Assembly (NCBI GenBank): GCA_009760885.1
Contig: CM019715.1
Span: 23,587,642 to 23,651,641, forward strand
Origin: Achatina immaculata
Taxonomy: Eukaryota; Mollusca; Gastropoda; Stylommatophora; Achatinidae
Length of the DNA stretch: 64,000 nucleotides
Direction of reading: 5' to 3'
Position numbers and translations under genes: made by a program. A model generated the notes under the pieces. The model saw only the letters and a program-made list of their open reading frames with translations, made no database searches and was not told the origin of the DNA. The first letter of the stretch is position 1; each line of letters starts with the position of its first letter. Positions 54,313-64,000 of the stretch are shown here, in pieces.

Positions 54313-55281
54313 GGGAGATAGCACAAGACAAGAGAAGATCATACCTTTATTTACGACTTCATAACTGATCTCGACTTAGGGACTAAAGCTTACTAAATCC
54401 CATCATCTTATCATTGTTTGCTTCGTTTATCTTGAGTTTTCATGTGTGCCCATGTTAACTGATAGATGCAGGTAGGACACACATATACAGGAACGATTCA
54501 AAAGAGAACTTGGACGAATTATGGCCAACACATGGGACGCGTAACACAAGGAACAACCCAAAAATTGGATAATAAAACCTCGACTCCACATAACAAGGAG
54601 TTTAATGCAGCAGATGATAATATCATTTCCACGGAACGAATTATATTTCAGGAGATCGACGTTCTACGTAAGTCTTCCACAATCTCCTTCACAAAACATA
54701 TCCTAGTTATTATTAACTAATTATTAGTATTAGTTTTTCTCTTACAGACATCGTTCTCACACGACAAAACTTAAACTCACTCCGTCTGAGCTTCCCCGCC
54801 CCCGGCCAAATTCTCGCCCTGCCACCCCGTGTGATCCTCCCTACCCCTCCCCCCTCCTGTCTGTATTATTTCTCAGCTCGTCCTAACTAACTGTTATAGT
54901 TATCGCCCTCAGGATATCATATCTTCTTTCTTATATCATTTATCAAATACATCTTTCATTGACATTTCATTTCCACATTATTTGATTCTTCTACCTGCGT
55001 ATATAACTTGCTGTATAAAACATAAATAAAGCACACACAAAAATGACAAGAAAAGAAATAACGTCTGTACCTGTCTTTACCCGCCTACACCCATCTACAG
55101 ACATAACCTGCAGAGAAGATCATTTAAAAGAAAAATAAGAAAACAACACAAATAAATGTCTTTAAAACAGTTCTAATATTTCTTTCCTAATAAAACTCAT
55201 CTCCTGGAAGACTAAAGTTCGTCCCATTTTCGTCTCCACAAGTAAGTATTATTTGCCAGATTGAGAGAATCAAAAGAATAT
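54313..55281. other. unassigned AT-rich sequence
   Basis: An 84-codon plus frame at 54466-54720 lacks motifs. No gene seen. Confidence 0.4.
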
Positions 55282-55446
55282 CAATGTTTTAAAAGTAAGA
55301 TACAAAACATCGATGTTTTAAAAGTAAGGTACAGAACATCGATGTTTTAAAAGTAAGGTACAGAACATCGATGTTTTAAAAGTAAGGTACAGAACATCGA
55401 TGTTTTAAAAGTAAGGTACAGAACATCGATATTCTAAAAGTGAGGT
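55282..55446. repeat. 29-bp tandem repeat (~5.7 copies)
   Basis: The unit is aaaagtaaggtacagaacat plus cgatgtttt. Confidence 0.96.
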
Positions 55447-55868
55447 ACAGGCCACACGGTGACACATAATAACTCATTGTACACATAATGACATAATAAT
55501 TCACACAGTCCATATGGTGACATGCAATAACTCACACAGTCCACACGATGGCATTTAACTCATGCAGCCCACACTATGGCATATAATAACTGAAACTGCC
55601 CAGAAATGGCATATGCTAACTCACACTGCCCATAGAATGTCATATAATAATATGTCATATGGTAACATATATTAAATCACAAAGCCCACGCGGTGACATA
55701 TAATAACTCACACAGCCCACAAGGTGACATATAATAACTCACACAGCCCACAAGGTGACATATAATAACTCACACAGCCCACAAGGTGACATATAATAAC
55801 TCACACAGCCCACAAGGTGACATATAATAACTCACACAGCCCATGCACTGACACAATAAATGACAGTG
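55447..55868. repeat. 31-bp tandem repeat (~12 copies, left half degenerate)
   Basis: The unit is gacatataataactcacaca plus gcccacaaggt. The five right-hand units are nearly perfect while the left ones vary, so expansion is recent on the right. Confidence 0.94.
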
Positions 55869-55970
55869 CATGCACGGTGGTCTCTGGAAAAAGTAGAAAA
55901 CCAAAATACGTATTACGCATCCTTTAGTCTCATAAAATAGGAGAATTCGTCCAAATCACATACCTTATTC

Positions 55971-56455
55971 TAACTCCAAGAAGTTCAGATAACTAGACCA
56001 TCTAACTCCAAGAAGTTCAGATAACTAGACCATCTAACTGCAAGAAGTTCAGATAACTAGACCATCTACTTCAAGAAGTTCAGATAACTAGACCATCTAA
56101 CTACAAGAAGTTCAGATAACTAGACCATCTAACTCCAAGAAGTTCAGATAACTAGACCATCTAACTGCAAGAAGTTCAGATAACTAGACAATCTAACTAC
56201 AAGAAGTTCAGATAACTAGACCATCTAACTGCAAGAAGTTCAGATAACTAGACCATCTAACTACAAGAAGTTCAGATAACTAGACCATCTAACTGCAAGA
56301 AGTTCAGATAACTAGACCATCTAACTGCAAGAAGTTCAGATAACTAGACCATCTAACTGCAAGAAGTTCAGATAACTAGACCATCTAACTGCAAGAAGTT
56401 CAGATAACTAGACCATCTAACTCCAAGAAGCTCAGATAACTAGACCATCTAACTC
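55971..56455. repeat. 32-bp tandem repeat (15 copies)
   Basis: The unit is aactccaagaagttcagata plus actagaccatct, with C, G or A at one position in alternating order. Confidence 0.97.
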
Positions 56456-56852
56456 CACTCTACACCACATGTTTTGTCATTGTTTCACAACTCACTTTAA
56501 AAATAAAACTGAATCAACGATCTCAACATTTGCATTTATTTTCCTACTTTATCTGTCTTGCTAAGAAAACAAGAACAAGAAAAAAAAACTACAAAGAAGA
56601 GTGATTTCTTGAACTCCGCTATTTCAGTAAGATTTTGAACGAAGGCGCAGATGTATATAATTCAGTCTCAGAAGTGGTTAATCTATTTTTATGAAAACTA
56701 ACAAAATAATGATAAATATTATCGATTATATGAAGAAACTGACAAAATATGAAGCAAAAAATAAATAAATTACAAACACGTCTGAGATAACTGCAAAAAT
56801 AGGACATTAAAAAAACCCCAAAAAGTTTATTTGGACAAAAGATAAGAAAAAA
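56456..56852. other. unassigned AT-rich sequence
   Basis: Nothing recognised. Confidence 0.4.
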
Positions 56853-57085
56853 AACCGGCAGAAGGAAACAGGCAAATTACTGCTACAGTTTAAAAACCGA
56901 CATAAGGAAACAGGCAAATTACTGCTACAGCTTTTCAAAACCAAAAAAAAAAAACCGGCAGAAGGAAACAGGCAAATTACTGCTACTGTTTAACAAAAAT
57001 GCCTGAAAAAAACATGTAACTTACTGCTTCAGTATTCCAGAAACCAACAGAAAGAAACAGGCAACTTACTGCTACATAATGTTAC
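56853..57085. repeat. degenerate ~40-60-bp repeat (4 copies)
   Basis: ggaaacaggcaaattactgc recurs with A-rich spacers of different length. Confidence 0.85.
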
Positions 57086-57309
57086 CGAGAAGTAAACTCT
57101 GGATTTTAAAAAACAGTCTCTTTCGCCAAGTAACTTTATTTCTTTTTCTCTTGCAAACATTGTAAGTTGGAGTAATGTAAGGAGATGTGATCAATCAAGA
57201 GTAACTGGGGTTGTCGCGGCACCAGTGGATTAACATGGGGGCGGGGGGGGGGGGGGTTACACTGTAGAATTAACAAGCTGAATTAATGAGATAAATGGTG
57301 TAAGAAAGT

Positions 57310-58235
57310 TGCCCACTGTCTCGATCTAAGGAAATTAGTCATTATCTCTGTCTCGATGTAAGGAAATTAGTCACTGTCTCTGTCCCGATGTAAGGAAATT
57401 AGTCACTGTCTCTGTCTCGATGTAAGGAAATTAGTCACTATCTCGATGTAAGGAAATTAGTCACTATCTCTGTCTCGATGTAAGGAAATTAGTCACTTTC
57501 TCTGTCTCGATGTAAGGAAATTAGTCACTATCTCGATGTAAGGAAATTAGGCACTGTCTCTGTATCGATGTAAGGAAATTAGTCATTATCTCTGTCTCGA
57601 TGTAAGGAAATTAGTCACGGTCTCTGTCTCGATGTAAGGAAATTAGTCACTATCTCGGTGTAAGGAAATTAGTCACTTTCTCTGTCTCAATGTAAGGAAA
57701 TTAGTCACTATCTCGATGTAAGGACATTAGACACTGTCTCTGTATCGATGTAAGGAAATTAGTCATTATCTCTGTCTCGATGTAAGGAAATTAGTCATTA
57801 TCTCTGTCTCGTTGTAAGGAAATTAGTCACTGTCTCTGACTCGAAGTAAAGAAATTCGTCACTGTCTCTGTCTCGATGTAAGGAAATTAGTCACTATCTC
57901 GATGTAAGGAAATTAGTCACTATCTCTGTCTCGATGTAAGGAAATTAGTCACTATCTCTGTCTCGATGTAAGGAAATTAGTCACTATATCTGTCTCGTTG
58001 TAAGGAAATTAGTCAATATCTCGATGTAAGGAAATTAGTCACTATCTCTGTATCAAAGTAAGGAAATTAGTCACTGTCTCTGTCTTGATGTAAGGAAATT
58101 AGTCACTATCTGGATGTAAGAAAATTAGTCACTATCTCGATGTAAGAAAATTAGTCACTGCAATGATGTCAGAAAATCAGCCGCTGTCTCGATGTAAGGA
58201 AATTAGCCACTGTCTCAGTGCAAGGAAACTAGTAG
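57310..58235. repeat. 32-bp minisatellite with 20-26-bp short forms (~32 copies)
   Basis: The long unit is tctcgatgtaaggaaattag plus tcactgtctctg; short units lack tctctg or more. Long and short units alternate in recurring patterns. Confidence 0.95.
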
Positions 58236-58694
58236 TTGTCTCACAGCCTAACGATCTCTACGAAAAGTGTATTTACCTTAATATTTGTTTCGCTTCGCAT
58301 CGAATTCATTTTTTAACGTTGTCAAGGAGACGATTAATCAGAAATGAAAGCAAAAAAAAAAGCCTTCTCTGAGAAAACCGAAACACATAATTAAATTATT
58401 AGTTTCGTCACTTATAAAAAAGAACAAATAATGAATGATAAGGGAGATAAGCTCAGCTCATTCAAGTATTAAGTGTCGTGCAGATGTTAGCGCTAGTGAT
58501 ATGATTCTCTGTTTATTAAATCAGCCAGGCTATCATTTCTTTCCCCTGCGACCTGGTCAGTTTTTCACGTTTTCTCAGTCTCTTCATCTTTTTTCACTTG
58601 TGTTTTCTTGTGATTGTCAGATTCTGCAAATTCCTTTTTTTTTCTTGTGATTTTTATATGTTCTAAGGCTTCCTCTTTGCATTAAGCGTGTGTT
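58236..58694. other. unassigned sequence
   Basis: Nothing recognised. Confidence 0.4.
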
Positions 58695-59295
58695 CTTTTC
58701 CTCTGGCTGTCCAGAGTAAGTTTTTTCTCTGGCCGTCCAGAGTGTGTTTTTATCTCTGCTCGTCCAGAGAGTGTGTTTTTTTATCTCTGCCCGTCCAGAG
58801 TGTGTGTTTTTTTTTCTCTATCCGTCCAGAGTGTGTGTTTTTTTCTATATCCGTCCAGAGAATGTGTTTTTTTCTCTGCCCGTCCATACAGTGTGTTTTT
58901 TCTCTGCCCGTCCATACAGTGTGTTTTTTTTCTCTGCCCGTCCAGAGAATGTGTTTTTTTTTCTCTGTCCGTTCAGAGTGTGTGTTTTTCTCTGCCCGTC
59001 CAGAGAATGTGTTTTTTTTCCTCTGTCCGTTGAGAGTGTGTGTTTTTTCTCTGCCCGTCCAGATAATGAGTTTCTTTTTCTCTGCCCGTCCGGAGTGTGT
59101 TTTTTCTCTGCCCGTCCAGATAATGAGTTTTGTTTTCTGCCCGTCCAGATAATGAGTTTCTTTTTCTCTGTCCGTCCTGAGTGTGTGTGTTTTCTCTAGC
59201 CGTCCAGTGTGTGATTTTTTCTCTGGCCGTCCAGAGTATTTTTTTTCTTTTGGCGTACAGAGTGTGTTTTATTTCTCTGGCCGTCTAGACTGTGT
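58695..59295. repeat. T-rich ~28-bp minisatellite (~20 copies)
   Basis: Units like ttttttctctgcccgtccag plus agtgtgtg. T-run length varies from 4 to 9, so all three plus frames stay open and produce Cys/Phe-rich frames of about 150 codons that are not genes. Confidence 0.95.
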
Positions 59296-59354
59296 GCCCC
59301 ATCCTTCTCCAACAACAAATCTCTGCTGCTTCCGATTTGATTAATTTTTGTATT

Positions 59355-59510
59355 TATTGTCCAAGTCAGTGTAGTACTGTAAGGCTCTTTTATTCTCCAA
59401 GCCAATGTGGTAATATAAGGCTCTTTTACTGTCCAAGTCAATATAGTAATGTAGGGCTCTTTTATTGTTCAAGTCAATGTAGTACCATAAGGCTCTTATA
59501 TTACCATTGT
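59355..59510. repeat. ~36-bp tandem repeat (4 copies)
   Basis: The unit is tccaagtcaatgtagtaatg plus taaggctcttttattg. Confidence 0.9.
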
Positions 59511-60094
59511 TTTGAACATCACTATGCTCGGCCTAACGCTGTGTCCAGAAACCCAAGCAAACCTGAAACAAGAAATATAATAAATAAAAAAGCCTGAAAT
59601 TCTAGAACTCTTAAAAAACTCATCAGCTTTTTCAATGAGTGATAATAAAGCTGAGAATGATACTCAGATATTCTGGGGGAAAGTTGAAGGAAAATATATG
59701 AAATTATTTAAAAAGTTCAAGAATGCCCTTGGGTAAAATTCTAGGAAAGTTCACGAGGGACAGGAAGCAAAGGGACACTTTTAAAGTGTAGTCATGCAGG
59801 GACATTTCAATATCGCTTTGGTTGAGAACACACAGAGACGGGCTTAGACAAACATGAGCACAACATACGCTCTCTATGGCAAGGTATTGGAAGTGATGAA
59901 CGAAACTGTTAGATCACTCTGGTTATGAAAAAAAACGCGTATTTGCCTCGGGCAAGGTTAATGAGAGCTGGAGTGTTAGAGGATGAAAACTGATCTATTA
60001 CTTCCAACAGTCCAACGCTGTGTGGGAACATCTAGTTTACAATTGTAGTAGTTTTCTTACTACTCTCGTCTTTAGATTTGCAATTTCTTTAGGT
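59511..60094. other. unassigned sequence
   Basis: Nothing recognised. Confidence 0.4.
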
Positions 60095-61580
60095 CGGTCT
60101 GTCTCTCTCTCTCTGTCTCTCTTTGTCTCTGTCTCTCTCTGTCTTTCGTTGTCTCTCTCACTGTCTCTCATTCTGTCATCTCTGTCTCTCTTTTTTTCTG
60201 TGGCTCTCTGTCTCTGACTCTCTCTGTCTCTCTGACTCTCTCTTTTTCTGCTGCACTTTCTGTCTCTCTCTCTCTTTGTTTCCCTCTCTTTCTTTATTTC
60301 TGTCTCCCTCCCTCTCTGTCATTCTCTCTCTGTCTGTCTGACTCTCTCTGTTTCTCTCTCTTTCTGCCTCTGTCTCTCTGATTCTCTCTCTTTTTCTACT
60401 GCTCTCTCTGCCTCTCTCTTTCTTTATCTCTGTCTTCCTCTCTTTCTGTCGCTCTCTTTCTCTGTTTCTCTTTGACTCTCTCTGTCTCTCTCTCTTTCTG
60501 TTCCTCTCTGACTCTCTCTTTTTCTGCTGCTCTGTCTCTCTCTCAGTTTCTCTCATCTCTGTGTCCCTCTCTTTCTGTCGTTCTCTCTTTGACTCTCTCT
60601 GTCTCTCTCTTTCTTCATCTCTGTGTCCCTCTCTTTCTGTCGCTCTCTGACTCTCTGTCTCTCTCTTTCTTTATCACTGTGTCCCTCTATTTCTGTCGCT
60701 CTCTCTGTGCCTCTCTCTTTCTGTCGCTCTCTCTGTCTCTCTCTTTCTATGTCCCTCTCTCTCTTTATCGCTCTCTCTGTGTTCCTCTCTTTTTGTCGCT
60801 CTCTCTGTCTCTCTCTCTTTCTTTATCTCTGTGTCCCTCTCTTTCTGTCGCTCTCTCTGACTCTCTCTGTCTCTCTCTTTTTCTTTATCTGTGTCCTTCT
60901 CTTTCTGCCACTCTCTCTCTCAGAGTCTCTCTGTCTCTCTTTTTCTGTCTCCCTCTCTGTCTCTGACTCCCTTTCTTTATCTCTATGTCCCTCTCTTTCT
61001 GTCTCTCTCTGTCTCTCTGACTCTCTGTCTCTCTCTTGCTGTCTCTCTCTTTCTGTCTCTCTCTCTGTCTCTCTCTCTCTGTCTCTGACTCTCTGATCTT
61101 CTCTTTTTCTACTGATCTCTCGGTTTCTGTCTCTTTCTTTATCTCTGTCTCCGTCTCTTTCTGTCGCTCTCTCTCTGTCTCTCTGTCTCTCTCTTTCTCT
61201 GTTGCTCTCTCTCTCTTTCTGTTTCTCTGTCTCTCTGACTCTCTGTGTCTCTCATTTCCTGTTGCTCTCTCTGTCTCTGCCTCGAGTTCTCTCTCTTTCT
61301 TTATTTCTATTTCCCTTTTTTTCTCTCGCTCTCTCTGTCTCTCTGACTCTCTCTTTTTCTGCTGCTCTCTCTCTCTCTCTGTTTCTCTCTCTGTCTCCTT
61401 CTCTTTTTGTCGCGCTCTCTCTCTGTCTCTCTCTTTTTCTGCTGGTCTCTCTGTCTCTCTCCGACTCTTTCTCTCTCTCTTTCTGTTTCTGTCTGTCTCT
61501 ATTACTCTTTGTCTTTCTGTTTCCTTTCTGTTTCTCTTTGTCTCTCTGACTCTCTGTGTCTCTGCCTCTCTCTCTAATTC
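60095..61580. repeat. 1.5-kb polypyrimidine tract (CTCT/GTCT with TTTCTGTCG words)
   Basis: The plus strand is almost entirely C and T with single G at intervals; words such as ctctctttctgtcgctctct and tttatctctgtgtccctctc recur. It yields Leu/Ser frames of up to 216 codons on the plus strand and Arg/Glu frames on the minus strand, all products of composition. Confidence 0.97.
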
Positions 61581-61621
61581 ATTTTTTGACCAAGTCTCAG
61601 CTTGTTATTCATGTAATCAGC

Positions 61622-61985
61622 TCCAGCTGATGGTAGCTATGACAGCTAATGAAACTGTACTAGCTAATAATAACTGTGGCAGCTGATGATAACTGTGGCA
61701 ACTGATAACAGCTGTGGCAGCTGATAATAACTGTGGCAGCTGATAATAACTGTGGCACCTGATAACAACTGTGGCACCTGATAATAACTGTGGCAGCTGA
61801 TAATAACTGTGGCACCTGATAATATCTGTGGCAGCTGATAATATCTGTGGCAGCTGATAATAACTGTGGCACCTGATAACAACTGTGGCACCTGATAATA
61901 ACTGTGGCAGCTGATAATAACTGTGGCAGCTGATAATAACTGTGGCACCTGATAACAACTGTGGCACCTGATAATAACTGTAGTG
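61622..61985. repeat. 19-bp minisatellite (~19 copies)
   Basis: The unit is cagctgataataactgtgg, with cacctg and aacaact variants distributed in a repeated order. Confidence 0.96.
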
Positions 61986-63024
61986 ACTGAAGGTGCATCA
62001 CCTTCTTACAGCACCTGACAACAAAATTTCCGCTGTTCTCCATTCTACGGAATCTCAGAGCAACGAGTGGTGGATGTTATCCAGAAGTCTACTACCGTCG
62101 TCACTGTTAGTCCAACGATTATACAACGATGTCAGCGAACAGTTCAGGGCCACGAAAATCAACACCCCCCCCCTTTTCCCCAACCAACCTCCCCCCCATA
62201 CACACATATACCTAAGTCACTAAGAAATTCCGGGTTGCTATTGTTGTTAGTACATTGTCCACATATAAACACACGGATCCTAAATTTGATGCAAATCTAC
62301 TCTACAAAACTTGATCAGAAAAACAGAAAACGGAGGGAAGCGGATTCGATTACTGCCTGGCAGGGTTGCCACTAGTTTGTATTTTATTCTAGTTCGATGC
62401 TTTGAAGGTTGATTGTATTGATGAATATATTAGGTGGACCATCATACCGGAGACTTGTGGAAGTCTTCAGATCCGAGGCACTTCATCAGTTGGTAAACTT
62501 TGGTAAGCTCTAATACAAAACAGTTTTTAACTTCCATTGCTTCCTTTTCTGTACAGAATCCCTGTCTCATCGGTTATGTATATTCCTTTAGCCGATCCTT
62601 GCATCTGACCCTAGTAAGTTTATGACGCAGATAACACTTGCATATGTCTGCGTGTCTGACAGTTTGTCTGTTTGTTTGTCTTTCCTCCGTCCGTTCATGG
62701 GTCTTTAGTCTTTGGCACTGTTCATTTACGTGTTCCTTTAATTTTTTAAAAATTTCTCTTTCCCTTTTGTCTCTTTGAATGTCTGTCATTCTATTTTATT
62801 TTCTTGTTCTCTGTCTGTCTCAGTCCCTCTTCCATCTTATCCTGCAGCCTCGCTTAAACGGCTCTTCTGAGTTTCATGTGGTTATCTTCTTCGTCAAAGT
62901 CGTCTTCCCTCTTTCTTCATTTACTTAAGACTGAGCTAGAGAAGTATGTATGGCAGTTCAATTCAGATGAGGAAAAAATCTTACTGCTACAGAATTTTAG
63001 AAAACGTATAAATAAAGTTTATAA
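61986..63024. other. unassigned sequence
   Basis: C-runs at about 62165 and 62189. A 71-codon minus frame (62574-62789) rich in Lys, Arg and Glu has no family match I recognise. Confidence 0.4.
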
Positions 63025-63078
63025 AAGTTTGTTAGGAGGCAAAGTTCCGCAACGGACATGAAAATGACTGATTGATAA
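63025..63078 (+). mobile_element. RTE-like LINE 3' terminus, tail-only copy
   Basis: gttaggaggcaaagttccgc followed by aacggacatgaaaatgactg matches the RTE-like terminus with two substitutions and one lost base. Confidence 0.75.
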
Positions 63079-63187
63079 ATAAAGTTAATAAAATAACGAT
63101 TGCTAACTTTGGTTTTTGTGTAAACACAAAATTTTGTTTTAAAATATTGTCGAAAAAAAATCCGTCTGTAAATAGATCACTTAAACA

Positions 63188-63380
63188 GATTCAGATTCAG
63201 ATTCCTTAAATGTAGACTGTTTAGATTTCTTAGACTCTTCAGATTCCTTAAATGTAGACTGTTTAGATTTCTTAGACTCTTCAGATTCCTTAAATGTAGA
63301 CTGTTTAGATTTCTTAGACTCTTCAGATTCCTTAAACAGAGCGTTCAGATTCCTTAAATATAGACTGTTTAGATTCATTA
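63188..63380. repeat. 42-bp tandem repeat (~4 copies)
   Basis: The unit is ttcagattccttaaatgtag, actgtttagatttcttagac, tc. Last copy shortened. Confidence 0.95.
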
Positions 63381-64000
63381 TACGATTCAGGCAAGACTAA
63401 GGAGGTTAAAACAAAAAACCGATTCAGGAACAAGAATGTAAAGATCTTCAGAAGACATTCACCAAATCGTTCGTGAACAAACGAGAGTCTCATTGGCAGA
63501 GCACTCAATTCAAACCACGCAAAATGAAAACACTAAAGATTAATTTAGACGATGTCAGCAAAGACACTAAAGTCGATCGTAGCTGTGATAAGATTATTGA
63601 TAAAGACTGCTTCATCAGCTCATGTAAAAGAAGAAGAAAAATAAACGATCTAAAGCTAGTACAACACTTTGAAGCAGTAACCTAAATCCTTGTTAATGGT
63701 TGCAACATCTCAGCGGATATCCAGTGTTGTAGCTGTCAAAGTTACCTCGTCTTCACAAGATCGAAATGATGGTTCCCATAATGGCAATGCTGATGTTCGA
63801 ATAAGTGAATTAGACGGACGGACAAGCGCTTAATCTGTGTCTTAGAAGCTAAGCACGTTGAGGCTTGTTGACTGAACGACATGTAATGGGATCCGACAAT
63901 GTACTTTTTCCTGCCTTGGTCGGAGATTCCACACAACTTCATGGAATTATCTCCATTTCCCATCACTTTCTTTCTAATGTAGTGGTTTTAAAACTGGTAT
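63381..64000. other. unassigned sequence
   Basis: A 70-codon plus frame (63473-63685) and a 74-codon minus frame (63742-63966) lack recognised domains. No gene called. Confidence 0.35.

Noticed and set aside
60176..61686. Long Ser/Leu and Arg/Glu frames
   Set aside because: Composition of the polypyrimidine tract; no start context, domain or codon bias.

Overview
This window looks like an intergenic, repeat-saturated stretch of an animal nuclear genome. A lophotrochozoan, most likely a mollusc and plausibly a gastropod, fits best: RTE-type LINE tails, Penelope-like elements with GIY-YIG nuclease, tRNA-derived SINEs, a mariner and very dense mini- and microsatellites. That is inference from element types; no host gene pins down the species. 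I recognise no intact host protein-coding gene, rRNA, tRNA gene, CRISPR array or bacterial operon. Nearly every long open frame is either a tandem repeat whose period keeps a frame open or the decayed carboxyl-terminal end of a transposable element.

Layout. 0-8 kb: a LINE scrap, a GACA/GATA microsatellite, an LTR-like insertion candidate in an old tandem array, then a 41-bp array carrying two near-identical ~840-bp inserts with a retrotransposon endonuclease fragment, followed by 30- and 34-bp arrays. 8-14.3 kb: a CR1/L2-like LINE 3' end, a plus-strand LINE (family A) split by a minus-strand RNase H LINE (family B) with a 9-bp target duplication, and 42-, 32- and 25-bp arrays. 14.3-17.4 kb: a tRNA-type SINE, a Penelope-like remnant, a second SINE and a dead mariner (TA-flanked, matching terminal inverted repeats) hit by a 178-bp LINE (family C) with a 7-bp target duplication. 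17.9-28.5 kb: minisatellites alternating with interspersed families I call X and Y, two tRNA-SINEs and several LINE ends. 28.6-42.5 kb: RTE copies, the second CR1/L2 copy, a decayed family-A reverse transcriptase containing a 386-bp SINE-like insertion with 12-bp target duplications, and long tetranucleotide tracts. 42.5-54.3 kb: family X, family A, another tRNA-SINE, a second Penelope-like copy, two hAT-like MITEs and one further inverted-repeat element. 55.3-63.4 kb: mostly tandem arrays and a 1.5-kb pyrimidine tract.

The parts do not form a pathway. The recurring structural theme is that retroelement ends and interiors sit exactly where tandem repeats begin. CR1/L2-like tails run into different tetranucleotide tracts, RTE tails end in TGAA repeats, and families X and Y each border two unrelated minisatellites. 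Three nested insertions have readable target duplications and allow relative dating. Coordinates of degenerate arrays and element edges are approximate to a few bases or, for old copies, tens of bases.
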